Source of the DNA: Gemmatimonadota bacterium
GTDB lineage: Bacteria > JAAXHH01
DNA length: 45,298 bases
Direction: 5' to 3'
Assembly: GCA_026702745.1 (NCBI GenBank)
Contig: JAPPBT010000021.1
Location: 1 to 45,298, forward strand
The notes below the pieces were generated by a model, which worked only from the letters and a program-made list of their open reading frames with translations, had not been told where the DNA came from and searched no databases. This document shows, piece by piece, positions 17,275-26,687 of the stretch; position 1 is the first letter of the stretch, and every line of letters begins with the position of its first letter. The position numbers and the translations under genes are program-made.

Positions 17275-17946
17275 ATGCGAAGCAAACCTGCATTTCGCCA
17301 TCTGCCGGTATGGACCCGGGTCATTACGGCACTCGCCATGACCGGTCTCTTCGCAGCCCTGCTGAACGACTTCGCCATTACCCGCAATGCATCTGCCCGT
17401 CTGTACTACCTGGCCGAGGAAACGCCCGAGTGCCAGGTGGGACTCGTACTGGGCACTTCCAAGTACGCCGAGGGGCACGTCAACCAGTACTATCGCGCAC
17501 GCATCGAGGCTGCCGCCGAATTGTTTCACGCCGGCCGGGTAAGGGCCATTCTCGTCAGTGGGGACGCTTCCACACAATACTACGACGAGACGACGACGAT
17601 GCAGCGGGACCTGGTCGAACTGGGGGTACCTGAAGACTTCATCATGCTCGACTATGCCGGCGTGCGGACCCTGGACTCCGTCTTTCGGGCGAAGAAAGTA
17701 TTCGGACTCGACCGCGTCATCGTCGTTTCTCAGCAGTTTCACTGCGAACGGGCACTTTACCTCGCGGATGCCGTCGATCTCGCAGCGACGGGATTCTGCG
17801 CCGAAGACACCCCTTATACCCAGTCTTTGCTGGTTCGCAGTCGCGAAACGCTGGCCCGGGCGATGGCTTTTGTCGACCTGAACATCTTCGGCACTCAGCC
17901 GCGTTCCCTGGAGCAGGACGAACGGGCCAAACGGGCCAGTCGATGA
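17275..17946 (+). CDS. sanA: SanA-family (DUF218) envelope protein
   Basis: A 223-aa DUF218 protein of the SanA branch. It has one N-terminal membrane segment (about 14-31), then the family pattern LVLGTSKYAEG, YYRARIEAAAELF, ILVSGD, DYAGVRTLDSVFRA and SQQFHCERAL. SanA of enterics affects envelope barrier function and vancomycin exclusion; the biochemical activity is unsettled. No clear ribosome binding site precedes ATG 17275. The last codons lie inside a 16-base sequence that is repeated downstream at 17975, so the C-terminus may have been changed by repeat expansion. Confidence 0.88.
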   Translation: MRSKPAFRHLPVWTRVITALAMTGLFAALLNDFAITRNASARLYYLAEETPECQVGLVLGTSKYAEGHVNQYYRARIEAAAELFHAGRVRAILVSGDASTQYYDETTTMQRDLVELGVPEDFIMLDYAGVRTLDSVFRAKKVFGLDRVIVVSQQFHCERALYLADAVDLAATGFCAEDTPYTQSLLVRSRETLARAMAFVDLNIFGTQPRSLEQDERAKRASR

Positions 17947-17990
17947 ACATGGCCGGGCGGGCCAGCCGGTGCGCACGGGCCAGTCGATGA
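17931..17990 (+). repeat. Direct repeat at the end of the SanA-like gene
   Basis: ACGGGCCAGTCGATGA occurs at 17931-17946, where it includes the stop codon, and again at 17975-17990. Further GGGC(C/G)A-rich partial copies lie between. Confidence 0.8.
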
Positions 17991-18121
17991 GCAAAGGCCG
18001 CGCGTCAGGGCATTGACATTCCACTTGTCCCGGCCTCCCCCTCCGTATACATTCCGGTTTTCCATTTCAGCCGACCATTCAGCCGCATCCCCGCGACACC
18101 ACGACCCGTGGAGGTAGGTGT

Positions 18122-19390
18122 TTGGATTTCGACACGTCGCTCGAGTACGCGCGACAACTGGACCGCCGCGATGAACTGGGCGGGTTCCGGGATCACTTTC
18201 TGATCGACGACCCCGGCCTGATCTACCTGGACGGCAATTCCCTCGGACGGGTTCCAAAGGACGCCATCCCCCTGATGGACCGGCTGATCCGGCAACAGTG
18301 GGGGAACCGGCTCATACGGGCCTGGAATGACGAATGGATGGGGCTTTCGAGGCGTATCGGCGGAAAGCTCGCCGGCCTGATCGGCGCCCGACCCGACGAG
18401 GTGATCATCGCCGACTCGACGTCGGTCAACCTTTTCAAGCTGATTGCCGGCGCGCTGAAGGAGCGGCCCGGGCGGCGCCGAATCGTAACCGACAGCGTGA
18501 ACTTCCCGTCCGACATCTATATCTTGAAGGCCGTGGCGGACCTGCTCGATCCCGGTTACGATCTGGTCGTACTCCCCGTGGACAATGGCTTTGCCGTGTC
18601 CGAGGAGGCCCTCGACCGGGCCATCGACGACGATACGGCCCTGGTGCTCCTCTCCCACGTCATGTACAAGTCCAGTTACATGTACGACATGGCGCGGATT
18701 ACCGAGATCGCCCACGGCCGGGACGCGATGATCCTGTGGGATCTGAGTCATTCCGCCGGTGTCGTGCCCATGGCCTGCCACGACCTGGGCATCGAACTGG
18801 CGGTCGGTTCCACGTACAAGTACCTGAACGGCGGCCCGGGCGCTCCGGCGTTCCTTTACGTCCGCGAAGACCTGCAGGCCAGGCTGGCCAATCCCATATC
18901 AGGCTGGTTCGGCCATCGTAAGCAGTTCTATTTCGATACCGAATTCGAACCGGCGACCGGCATAGACCGGTATCTCACGGGCACGCCGTCCGTCCTCTCA
19001 CTGGCCATGATCGAACCCGGTGTGGATCTCGCGCTCGAAGCCGGCGTGGAGCCCGCGCGCGCCAAGTCGCTGAGCCAGTCCGAGTACCTGGTCGCCCTCT
19101 GGGCGTCTGAACTGGCGCCCCTCGGATTCACGCTGAATTCTCCCCGGGAAGGCGCACGCCGGGGGTCGCACGTCTCCTTCGGCCATGCCGAGGGATACCG
19201 CATCGACCAGGCGATCCGGGAGGAAAGACAGGTGATCTCCGATTTCCGCATGCCCGACAACATCCGGCTGGGCATCGCTCCGCTCTACACGACCTACGAA
19301 GAACTGCACACGGCCGTGCACGCGCTGCGCGAGGTCGTGCAGTCCGGTTCGTTCCGGCAGTACAGCGCCGTCATCAAGGGAGTGACCTGA
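18122..19390 (+). CDS. kynU: Kynureninase (PLP-dependent hydrolase)
   Basis: A 422-aa class V aminotransferase-fold protein of near-standard kynureninase length. IYLDGNSLGRVP is the family N-terminal motif. DLSHSAG holds the PLP-ring aspartate and K233 in STYKYLNGGPG is the expected Schiff-base lysine; ISGWFGH is also typical. Kynureninase cleaves kynurenine or 3-hydroxykynurenine to (hydroxy)anthranilate and alanine. The start is TTG 18122, with GGAGGT 6 bases upstream. No other tryptophan-degradation gene is visible in the window, so a variant substrate is possible. The next gene follows after 2 bases. Confidence 0.9.
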   Translation: MDFDTSLEYARQLDRRDELGGFRDHFLIDDPGLIYLDGNSLGRVPKDAIPLMDRLIRQQWGNRLIRAWNDEWMGLSRRIGGKLAGLIGARPDEVIIADSTSVNLFKLIAGALKERPGRRRIVTDSVNFPSDIYILKAVADLLDPGYDLVVLPVDNGFAVSEEALDRAIDDDTALVLLSHVMYKSSYMYDMARITEIAHGRDAMILWDLSHSAGVVPMACHDLGIELAVGSTYKYLNGGPGAPAFLYVREDLQARLANPISGWFGHRKQFYFDTEFEPATGIDRYLTGTPSVLSLAMIEPGVDLALEAGVEPARAKSLSQSEYLVALWASELAPLGFTLNSPREGARRGSHVSFGHAEGYRIDQAIREERQVISDFRMPDNIRLGIAPLYTTYEELHTAVHALREVVQSGSFRQYSAVIKGVT

Positions 19391-19392
19391 CG

Positions 19393-20556
19393 GTGAACGG
19401 TCCCGTGCAGATCAATATCCCTTCCATCATCTTTAGTGGAGCGGACGCATTCGACGAAGCGGCCCCCCAGGCCGTGCGCGCCGGACTGAAAAACCTGTTG
19501 ATCGTCTCCGATCCCTATCTCGTCGAACAGGGCCTGCCCGCCCGCATGGTGGACCGGTGCCGCCAGGCCGGCATTGAAGCCTGTGTCTACGGTGACGTGA
19601 CCCCCGAGCCCACGGACGTGAACGTCGAGGAAGGGCTCGCCCAGTTCACCGAAAACGGCTGTGACGGCGTCATTGCGGTCGGCGGAGGCAGCAGCATCGA
19701 CGCGGGGAAAGCCATCGCGGTCATGGCCGCCAATGACGGGCCCCTGTCCGCATACGCAGGCTATCACCGGATACCCCGGCCCGGTGTGCCGCTGTACGCC
19801 GTTCCCACGACGGCCGGGACGGGCAGCGAAATGACCCGGGTGACGGTCATCACGGATACGCGGCGCAACGTGAAGATGATGATCCTGGACGCTCATCTGC
19901 TGCCTGCGGCGGCCTTCGTCGACTACACGCTGACCCTGTCCATGCCCCGTCCGCTGACGGCCAACGTCGGCGTGGACACGCTGACCCACGGCATAGAAGC
20001 CTATGTATCGCGTAAGAACGGCACGATAACGGACGCCCTCGCCCTTGCGTGCGTCGAACTCGTGGGCCGGCACCTGGTGCGGGCCTGGAAACATCCCGGA
20101 GACCACGCGGCCCGTGAAGGCATGATGGAAGCCGCCTCGCTGGGCGGCATGGCCTTCGCAAATAGCTCAGTCTGTCTAGTGCACGGCATGAGCAGGCCCC
20201 TCGGCGCGGTCTTCCATCTGCCCCACGGCCTCAGCAATTCCGTGCTGCTGCCGGCGGTCACCCGGTTCAGCGTGCCGGCGGCGCCTGAGCGGTACGCGGA
20301 ACTGGCCCGGAAGCTCGGTTGGGCGGGGGAAGAGGACGATACGTCTACCGCCTGTGATCTGCTCATCGATGGCCTGGAGAATCTGAACGACACCGTCGAA
20401 ATTCCCGGACTGAGAGACTGCGGTATCTCAAAGGAAGCCCTGACCGGCGCGTTGGACAAGATGGCCGACGACGCTCTCGCTTCGGGGAGTCCGCAGAACA
20501 ATCCGCGCGTGCCCACGGCCGAAGAAATCAAATCACTCTATCTGGAAGCCTACTGA
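19393..20556 (+). CDS. Iron-containing alcohol dehydrogenase
   Basis: A 387-aa group III alcohol dehydrogenase. The NAD-binding GGGSSIDAGK and PTTAGTGSE segments are present. All four metal ligands can be seen: D195, H199, H264 and H278. It starts with GTG 2 bases after the kynureninase stop, so both are probably translated from one message. Members oxidise alcohols, lactaldehyde or 4-hydroxybutyrate; the substrate cannot be given from sequence. Confidence 0.92.
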   Translation: MNGPVQINIPSIIFSGADAFDEAAPQAVRAGLKNLLIVSDPYLVEQGLPARMVDRCRQAGIEACVYGDVTPEPTDVNVEEGLAQFTENGCDGVIAVGGGSSIDAGKAIAVMAANDGPLSAYAGYHRIPRPGVPLYAVPTTAGTGSEMTRVTVITDTRRNVKMMILDAHLLPAAAFVDYTLTLSMPRPLTANVGVDTLTHGIEAYVSRKNGTITDALALACVELVGRHLVRAWKHPGDHAAREGMMEAASLGGMAFANSSVCLVHGMSRPLGAVFHLPHGLSNSVLLPAVTRFSVPAAPERYAELARKLGWAGEEDDTSTACDLLIDGLENLNDTVEIPGLRDCGISKEALTGALDKMADDALASGSPQNNPRVPTAEEIKSLYLEAY

Positions 20557-20567
20557 AGGGAAGCCCC

Positions 20568-21386
20568 ATGGCGTTTAATACGCTGCTCATCGGGGGCAGG
20601 GGAACGATCGGATCCGGACTCAGGACGTACCTGCCGGGGATGGACGGGAGATACCGCTTCTGTTCCATCGACCTGCCCGGTGCGCCCGATCGGGCCGAGG
20701 GCCGTGCCCAGGGCCGGTTCGTCGATTTGAACATCGTCGAAGAACCGGATCGATTCCGGGCCATGCTCCCCGGGTTCGATCTCGTGGTCTACCTGGCACG
20801 GCAGGGCGATCTCACCGCCATGAACGCGATGACGGACCTGGTGTTCGAATCGGTGCTGGATCTGGGCGGTGCGGACGGTCCGGGCAGTCCTGACCACCGA
20901 CCGATGATCGTGGCTTCGAGTTCCGTGCACGCGGTGGACGACACCTATCGCTTTTTCGAATCAGGCGCGTACGCGTTGATCGCGGAACGGAGGTTCGATT
21001 CGATCCAGGAATGGCCTGAGCCGATCTCCGCACACCTGCCCGCCTGCCCGATCAATGAATACGGCCACGAAAAGGCCTATGTCGAGGCCTGGGTGGAACG
21101 GGCGGCCGGCCGGGGCTGCGGTGCGGTGGCAACACGCTGGGGTGGCGTGAACCCCCGCAACACGCCCATCACGGAGGAGCGCGGCTATTTCGCCGTCTGG
21201 TGCCACCAGCAGGACGCGGCGGCCATGGTCCACGCTGCATACACCGCCCATCTCGCCGGCAAGCTGCCGCCAGCGCGGCACTATTTCGTCATTTCGGACA
21301 ACACGTACAACATTTTCGACATACAGACGCCAAAGGAAGAAATCGGCTACCTGCCCCGGCACGATGCCGAGACGTTCTTTCGCTGA
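20568..21386 (+). CDS. NAD-dependent epimerase/dehydratase-like SDR
   Basis: A 272-aa extended-type short-chain dehydrogenase. The dinucleotide motif is GGRGTIGS near the N-terminus. The active-site Y-x3-K appears as Y-G-H-E-K, and SSS in VASSSVHA supplies the preceding serine. The size and HPACPINEYG-like region resemble uronate dehydrogenases more than UDP-sugar epimerases, but I would not name a substrate. AAGGGA lies 6 bases before the ATG. It is the third gene of the kynureninase operon. Confidence 0.85.
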   Translation: MAFNTLLIGGRGTIGSGLRTYLPGMDGRYRFCSIDLPGAPDRAEGRAQGRFVDLNIVEEPDRFRAMLPGFDLVVYLARQGDLTAMNAMTDLVFESVLDLGGADGPGSPDHRPMIVASSSVHAVDDTYRFFESGAYALIAERRFDSIQEWPEPISAHLPACPINEYGHEKAYVEAWVERAAGRGCGAVATRWGGVNPRNTPITEERGYFAVWCHQQDAAAMVHAAYTAHLAGKLPPARHYFVISDNTYNIFDIQTPKEEIGYLPRHDAETFFR

Positions 21387-21416
21387 TCACCATCCGAACG
21401 GAGAAAAACGCAGACC

Positions 21417-23060
21417 ATGCGATACGATCCCCACACCTACCGCGGTTCGCGGCGCTCAGTCGTCATGGCGCCCCGGGGCATGGTGGCCACGAGCCAGCCG
21501 CTGGCCGCACAGGCCGGCATCGATATCCTCAGATCCGGTGGCAACGCCATTGACGCCGCCATCGCCGTCAACGCGGTACTCGGCGTGGTGGAACCCATGT
21601 CCTGCGGCATCGGCGGCGACCTGTTCGCCATTGTCTGGGAGGCCGATAGCGGCGAGCTGACCGGTCTCAACGCGAGCGGAAGAGCGCCCTATGCGGCGAC
21701 GATCGACCATTACTCCGGGCTGGGACACGCCTACGTGCCGGATACCGGCCCGCTGAACTGGTCCGTGCCGGGTTGCGTCGATGGCTGGTCCCGTCTCCTC
21801 GATCGTTTCGGCAACCTGTCCCTGGCACAGGTGCTGGAACCTGCCATCTCGTACGCGGAGAACGGCTTCCCCGTTTCGGACATCATTGCGCGAGACTGGG
21901 CGGGATCCATACCGCTGCTGAAGCCGTGGCCCGAGTCAACCCGCGTCTACCTGCCCGGTGGACAGGCACCCGAACCCGGCGCGGTGTTTCGTAACACGGA
22001 CTTGGCCCGATCCTACCGCATCCTGGCCAAGGGCGGACGCGACGCATTTTACAAAGGCGAGATCGCCGAGGCCGTCGTGGCCTGTTCCCGGGAAGTCGGC
22101 GGACTGTTCAGCCCCGAGGATTTCCGGGACCACTTATCGACCTGGGACGATCCCGTCAGCGTCGACTACCGGGGCCACGCGGTCTGGGAACTGCCTCCGA
22201 GCGGACAGGGCATCGCCGCCCTGCAGATGCTGAATATCCTGGAAGGCTACGACATGGCCGCATCGGGTTGCCTGTCGGCCGAAACGCTGCACCTGCAGAT
22301 CGAGGCCAAGAAACTCGCCTACGCCGACCGCGCCGTGTTCTACGCCGATCCCGCCTTCGTCGACGTACCCGTGGAAGCGCTGCTGTCAAAGGACTACGCC
22401 GAACGGCAGCGCGCACGTATCGATCCCCGCAGGGCGGCGGTCGACGTGCCGGCCGGCGATCCCGTCCTGCAGCACGGGGACACGGCCTACATGACCGTCG
22501 TCGACGAGGACCGCAACGCCGTTTCGTTCATCCAGAGCATCTTCCGGGGATTCGGATCGGGCATCGTGCCGGAGCGCACGGGCTTTCCGATCCAGAACCG
22601 GGGGCAGCTCTTCTCGCTGGATCCCATGCACCGCAACGCCCTGGCGCCTCACAAGCGGCCCTTTCACACCATCATCCCCGCCATGGTGACCCGGGACGGG
22701 AAGCCCTGGCTCACCTTCGGCCTTATGGGCGGCGCCATGCAGCCGCAGGGCCACGTCCAGGTCCTCTGCAGCATGATCGATTTCGGCATGGACGTACAGG
22801 AGGCGGGCGACGCGCCGCGGTTCCAGCACTTCGGTTCGGCCGAACCCACGGGCGCCCCCATGGAGGCCGAAGGGGGCCGGGTCAATGTGGAAGAAGGCAT
22901 CGAAGAAGGCGTCTTCAGGCGCTTAGAGGAGATGGGCCACCGGGTATCTCGTTCTGCCCACGGGTACGGCGGCTACCAGGCGATTCGCATCGACCCGGAA
23001 TCCGGCATGCTTCACGGCGCGTCGGAACCCCGGAAAGACGGTTGCGCGATCGGTTACTGA
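21417..23060 (+). CDS. ggt: Gamma-glutamyltransferase-family protein
   Basis: A 547-aa Ntn-hydrolase of the gamma-glutamyltranspeptidase family, normally made as a precursor that cuts itself before a threonine. The N-terminal GGNAIDAAIA and CGIGGDLFA motifs are clear. The expected catalytic residue is T356 in HGDTAYMTVVD. No signal peptide is visible, so it is probably cytoplasmic, as in the YwrD-like and cephalosporin-acylase-like branches. It could act on glutathione or other gamma-glutamyl amides. It ends the plus-strand operon and meets dctM head to head. Confidence 0.92.
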   Translation: MRYDPHTYRGSRRSVVMAPRGMVATSQPLAAQAGIDILRSGGNAIDAAIAVNAVLGVVEPMSCGIGGDLFAIVWEADSGELTGLNASGRAPYAATIDHYSGLGHAYVPDTGPLNWSVPGCVDGWSRLLDRFGNLSLAQVLEPAISYAENGFPVSDIIARDWAGSIPLLKPWPESTRVYLPGGQAPEPGAVFRNTDLARSYRILAKGGRDAFYKGEIAEAVVACSREVGGLFSPEDFRDHLSTWDDPVSVDYRGHAVWELPPSGQGIAALQMLNILEGYDMAASGCLSAETLHLQIEAKKLAYADRAVFYADPAFVDVPVEALLSKDYAERQRARIDPRRAAVDVPAGDPVLQHGDTAYMTVVDEDRNAVSFIQSIFRGFGSGIVPERTGFPIQNRGQLFSLDPMHRNALAPHKRPFHTIIPAMVTRDGKPWLTFGLMGGAMQPQGHVQVLCSMIDFGMDVQEAGDAPRFQHFGSAEPTGAPMEAEGGRVNVEEGIEEGVFRRLEEMGHRVSRSAHGYGGYQAIRIDPESGMLHGASEPRKDGCAIGY

Positions 23061-23081
23061 GAATAGAAATGCCTGAAGCCG

Positions 23082-23117
23082 GGACCGACCCGAGTCGCCT
23101 CGGCGTGGCGCAGGTCC
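23082..23117. terminator. Possible hairpin between convergent ggt and dctM
   Basis: Two nested stems are visible in the 62-base gap: CCGAG/CTCGG (23090-23094 with 23099-23103, loop TCGC) and an outer GGACC/GGTCC (23082-23086 with 23113-23117). There is no T-tract on either side, so termination is only a suggestion based on position. Confidence 0.3.
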
Positions 23118-23122
23118 GGGGT

Positions 23123-24436
23123 CTAGCGCAGACTCGGCAGCCACGTGGCAAGGAGCGGGGTGTAGACCAGCAAGCTCAGGCAGATGAGCTGGATCACGAT
23201 AAAGGGCAGTATACCCTTGTAAATATGCCGGGTCTGCACTTCGGGCGGCGCCACGCCTTTCAGATAGAACAGGGAGAACCCGAAGGGCGGCGTGAGGAAG
23301 GAAGTCTGCAGGTTCACCGCGATCAGGATACCGAGCCACAGCAGGTCGACCCCGAAGGCGATGAAGATGGGTGTGACGACCGGTACGATGATGTAGGTGA
23401 TCTGAATGAAATCAATGAAGAAGCCGGCGATGAAGATCATGACGAGGACCAGGGCCAGGAAGGCGTAGGTACTCAGGTTGGCGTCCATGATCAGGCTGGT
23501 CATGTACGCGTCGCCCTTCATGCCCCGGAACACCAGACCGAAGGCCTCGGCGCCCACCAGTACGAAGAAGACCATGCACGTGATGTGCGTGCATTCCTTC
23601 ATGACCTCCTTCAACGTCTCGTAGGAGAACTTGCCCTGGAACACGGTGAGCAGGGTCGCGCCCAACGCGCCTACTGCCGCCGCTTCCGTCGGCGAGGTGA
23701 TGCCCGCGAAGATGGAGCCCAGCACGACGGTCATCAGGCCCAGGGGAAGCAGAAAGGCCCGGATGATCTTCCGGAACATGCCGCTTTCCCGGAACGCGGC
23801 CAGTTCCTCGGCGGGCATGGCCGGGGCTTCGGTGGGTTTGAACATGGCGACAATGGAGATCCAGACCAGGTACATGCCCACAAGAATCGCACCCGGGATA
23901 ACGGCGCCGATGAACATGTCGCCCACCGACACGTTCAGGATGCTCCCGAGCAGCACGAGCACCACGCTGGGCGGGATAATCTGACCGAGCGTCCCCGACG
24001 CGGCGATTGTGCCCGTGGCCACCTGGGGGCTGTAGCCCCGCCTGAGCATGGTGGGCAGGCTGAGCAGGCCCATGGTCACGACCGTCGCGCCCACGATGCC
24101 GGTGGAAGCGCCCAGCAGGGCACCCACGATCACCACCGCCACCGCAAGTCCGCCCCGCAGCCGGCCGAAAAGCAGGGCCATGGTCTCCAGCATGTCCTCG
24201 GCCAGGCCCGATTTCTCCAGCATGACGCCCATGTAGACGAACAGGGGCACGGCGAGCAGGACGTAATTCGTCATGACGCCCCAGATGCGCAGGGGCAGCA
24301 GGTTGAAGAAATCCGCGCCGAAGGTCATCAGTCCGAGGAGTACGGACACGCCGCCCAGGGTGAAGGCGACCGGGTACCCCATCAGGAGCACCAGGAAGAG
24401 GACCAGGAAAAGGATGAGGGGCATCGCTTCGGTCAA
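23123..24436 (-). CDS. dctM: TRAP transporter large permease (DctM)
   Basis: A 437-aa integral membrane protein of the DctM/TRAP-T large subunit family, with about 12 hydrophobic segments. Typical parts are LMGYPVAFTLGG at the N-terminus, GASTGIVGATVVTMGLLSLPTMLRRGY and ASGTLGQIIPPSVVLVLLG in the middle, and LQTSFLTPPFGFSLFYLKG near the C-terminus. It takes up a carboxylate-type solute driven by the sodium gradient. Its start overlaps the dctQ stop. The substrate-binding protein gene is not here. Confidence 0.95.
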   Translation of the reverse strand: MTEAMPLILFLVLFLVLLMGYPVAFTLGGVSVLLGLMTFGADFFNLLPLRIWGVMTNYVLLAVPLFVYMGVMLEKSGLAEDMLETMALLFGRLRGGLAVAVVIVGALLGASTGIVGATVVTMGLLSLPTMLRRGYSPQVATGTIAASGTLGQIIPPSVVLVLLGSILNVSVGDMFIGAVIPGAILVGMYLVWISIVAMFKPTEAPAMPAEELAAFRESGMFRKIIRAFLLPLGLMTVVLGSIFAGITSPTEAAAVGALGATLLTVFQGKFSYETLKEVMKECTHITCMVFFVLVGAEAFGLVFRGMKGDAYMTSLIMDANLSTYAFLALVLVMIFIAGFFIDFIQITYIIVPVVTPIFIAFGVDLLWLGILIAVNLQTSFLTPPFGFSLFYLKGVAPPEVQTRHIYKGILPFIVIQLICLSLLVYTPLLATWLPSLR

Positions 24437-25023
24437 ACCGCGTCCTCCTCCCGGGCCGAAAGCCCTATCGGGGGCGACTCGTCCTGCTCGCCCATGGGAT
24501 CTTCTCCACCGTGGATGAACCGGTCCAGGGAGCGTGCCGCCAGGGCCAGTCCCTGCAGGAGTATGAGCGAGAACCCGAGGGGGATCATGGCCTTCAGGAT
24601 GTAGCGGGCGGGCAGACCGCCCGGGTCCGGCGAAACCTCGCCGATCCGGAAGGAATTCAGGACGAAATTCTGGGAGCTCCAGATCGCGATCACCGCGAAG
24701 GGAAGCAGAAACAGCAGGCTGCCGATGAGATTGACCAGGGCCTGGTTCCGGGGCTTGAAGTTCATATACAGCACGTCCACGCGGACGTGTTTGTTGTGTT
24801 TAAGGGCCCACGCCGAAGCGAGCAGGAAGATCACCGCGAAGAAGTGCCACTCCAGTTCCTGCACCGCCACGCTGCTGCTGCGAAGGAAATACCGGGTGAA
24901 CACGTCGATACAGACGGTCAGGACGAGCAGGGTCGTAAACCAGGAAACGACCGAGCCCACACGTTCGTTCAGCCCGTCCACCAACTGTACGAATTTGCGA
25001 AGCGCATTCAATTCCGTGTTCAC
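24433..25023 (-). CDS. dctQ: TRAP transporter small permease (DctQ)
   Basis: A 196-aa DctQ subunit with four predicted membrane segments. The VDVFTRYFL-type motif appears as CIDVFTRYFL, followed by EWHFFAVIFLLASAWALKHNKHVRVD, shared by the family. The start is GTG 25023. It overlaps dctM by 4 bases, so both are co-translated. Upstream, on the same strand, there is only a repeat-rich gap and then a divergent gene, so DctP must be encoded elsewhere or be missing. Confidence 0.93.
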   Translation of the reverse strand: MNTELNALRKFVQLVDGLNERVGSVVSWFTTLLVLTVCIDVFTRYFLRSSSVAVQELEWHFFAVIFLLASAWALKHNKHVRVDVLYMNFKPRNQALVNLIGSLLFLLPFAVIAIWSSQNFVLNSFRIGEVSPDPGGLPARYILKAMIPLGFSLILLQGLALAARSLDRFIHGGEDPMGEQDESPPIGLSAREEDAV

Positions 25024-25455
25024 CTTCCAGTTGGCCGCGGCGGCCGATCAGCATGGCCGGGTCCGGCCGAGCCAGGCCGAGCCAGGCTGGACCGGTCCAT
25101 CTTCCGCGGGCGCACCGCGTTCCCGATGGCGATTCGGTTTCCCCGAGGGGGAATCACAGGACAAAGGGGTCTTCAATATGCCGCATCGACTTTTAATATA
25201 CAACCCTAAATGCCCTCGCCTTTCAATTTGAGTGCCTTCGGCGATGCCATGACTGGGAACAACCAGGCCGTACCGGGCCGTACCGGGCCGGCTCTGGCCG
25301 CACAGTACACCGACCGGCCGCGCCGGGCTGGATCTGGCCGCACTCGGGATCGACCGGGCCCCACCGGCCCTTTACCCTTGTCGCCGATTCCGGTGGATGT
25401 ATATTGCAACTTGACCTGTATCCCCTTGCATACAGCAACATTTGGAGACCCTTAA
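25024..25455. other. Divergent 432-base intergenic region with short tandem repeats
   Basis: No gene is visible. It carries two exact 10-base tandem duplications, GGCCGAGCCA at 25065-25084 and GGCCGTACCG at 25266-25285, amid further GGCC-rich partial copies. Between them lies an AT-rich patch (25185-25205) that contains TATATT on the minus strand and may hold the dctQ promoter. GGAG at 25444-25447 serves the downstream DUF362 gene. Confidence 0.6.
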
Positions 25456-26673
25456 ATGCCGGAGAAGCCACACACCGTTCGCGCGGCGTCATGCGACCAT
25501 CGGACACCCTACGAAGGCGTTTACGAAACACTTAAGCGCATCACAGAACCGCTTGCTGATTCGTGGGCGCGCATCGAGAAAGCCCAGAAGATCGTCATCA
25601 AGTTCAACATGATGAAACCCATGGACAACGTCGTCCGGTTCGAGGGCCGCCGGCAGGAATTGGTGGACGACGCGGTTTGCAGGGCGGTGCTGCAATTGCT
25701 CCGCGAGCATACCGATGCGGAGATCTACGCCACGGACACCAATCCCTACGCAAAGGACAAACTTACGCCGGACGAGTTCAATTACGTCCACCACCTAAGC
25801 GAATTCGACGTCAAGTACGACGATTCGAACCGGCCGCCCTGGGCGGTGTACGAGGTGCCGGGCGGCGGGAACATGTTCGACCGGTACATCCTGAGCGGCG
25901 TGTTCGAGGACGCGGACGAAGTGATTTCCGTGGCGAAGATGAAGAATCACTCCTTCATGGGCATCACGCTGTGCATGAAAAACCTCTTCGGGCTTCCGCC
26001 TATCGTTCCGCCCGGGGGACGGGTCCGTACGTATTTTCATCACGCCATCCGGCTGTCCTACGTCCTCCCCGACCTGGCCATGATCACGAATCCCTGCCTG
26101 AACATCATCGACGGGCTCGTAGGGCAGAAGGGACGGGAATGGGGTGGCGAAGGCCGAGTGGGCGACGTCTTGATCGCCGGCGACCAGATCACGGCCACGG
26201 ACGCCTGCGGCGCCCACCTGATGGGGCACGATCCCGCGTCGGACTGGCCGACACCGCCGTTTCGCAGGGACAGAAACCACCTCCTGGTGGCCGCTCAGCG
26301 GGGATTCGGCACCATAGACCTGGACGAAATCGATTTCGAATCCGACGTGCAGGCTCCGGTGGCGCACTTCGACTCGGATATCGACGAAGCGCCCGAACTG
26401 TTGCACCGGCTGCGGCGCACGGCGTGCGAGCAAGGCCTGTTCTACCAGGATCACCAGAAGGACATCGTGGACCGGTACCGGGGCGAATTCATCTACATGC
26501 AGGAAGGCGAAGTCGCCTGGCACGGCGTGGACCCCTCGGTGATCGGCAGCCACCGGACCTACAGCTCGGCAAAGCCCGGGAGCGCCATGTGGCTCAAGCT
26601 GGTGGACCCCGAGGAGACGGAAGGTGAGCGATTCGAGGTCTACGACCGCTGCCTTACTGCCCTGTCGGCCTGA
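25456..26673 (+). CDS. DUF362-domain protein
   Basis: A 405-aa protein of the DUF362 family. Visible family parts are VIKFNMMKP near residue 50, the VISVAKMKNHSFMGITLCMKNLFG segment (about 155-180), and NIIDGLVGQKG with DVLIAGDQITATDACGAHLMG. No CxxCxxC ferredoxin cluster is present, although some members carry one. The function of the family is not established. GGAG lies 8 bases before the ATG. It heads a run of three close genes with an MDR enzyme and a PhyH oxygenase, so a role in one catabolic pathway is inferred. Confidence 0.88.
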   Translation: MPEKPHTVRAASCDHRTPYEGVYETLKRITEPLADSWARIEKAQKIVIKFNMMKPMDNVVRFEGRRQELVDDAVCRAVLQLLREHTDAEIYATDTNPYAKDKLTPDEFNYVHHLSEFDVKYDDSNRPPWAVYEVPGGGNMFDRYILSGVFEDADEVISVAKMKNHSFMGITLCMKNLFGLPPIVPPGGRVRTYFHHAIRLSYVLPDLAMITNPCLNIIDGLVGQKGREWGGEGRVGDVLIAGDQITATDACGAHLMGHDPASDWPTPPFRRDRNHLLVAAQRGFGTIDLDEIDFESDVQAPVAHFDSDIDEAPELLHRLRRTACEQGLFYQDHQKDIVDRYRGEFIYMQEGEVAWHGVDPSVIGSHRTYSSAKPGSAMWLKLVDPEETEGERFEVYDRCLTALSA

Positions 26674-26687
26674 ACGGAGCGGACTCC

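Noticed and set aside
22268-24604. Very long open frame (about 780 codons) on the plus strand across ggt and dctM
   Set aside because: It lies antisense or out of frame to two clear genes, is full of R, G, H and Q, and matches no family. Such frames are common in high-G+C DNA. The same holds for 40597-42246 and 42869-44290 on the minus strand.
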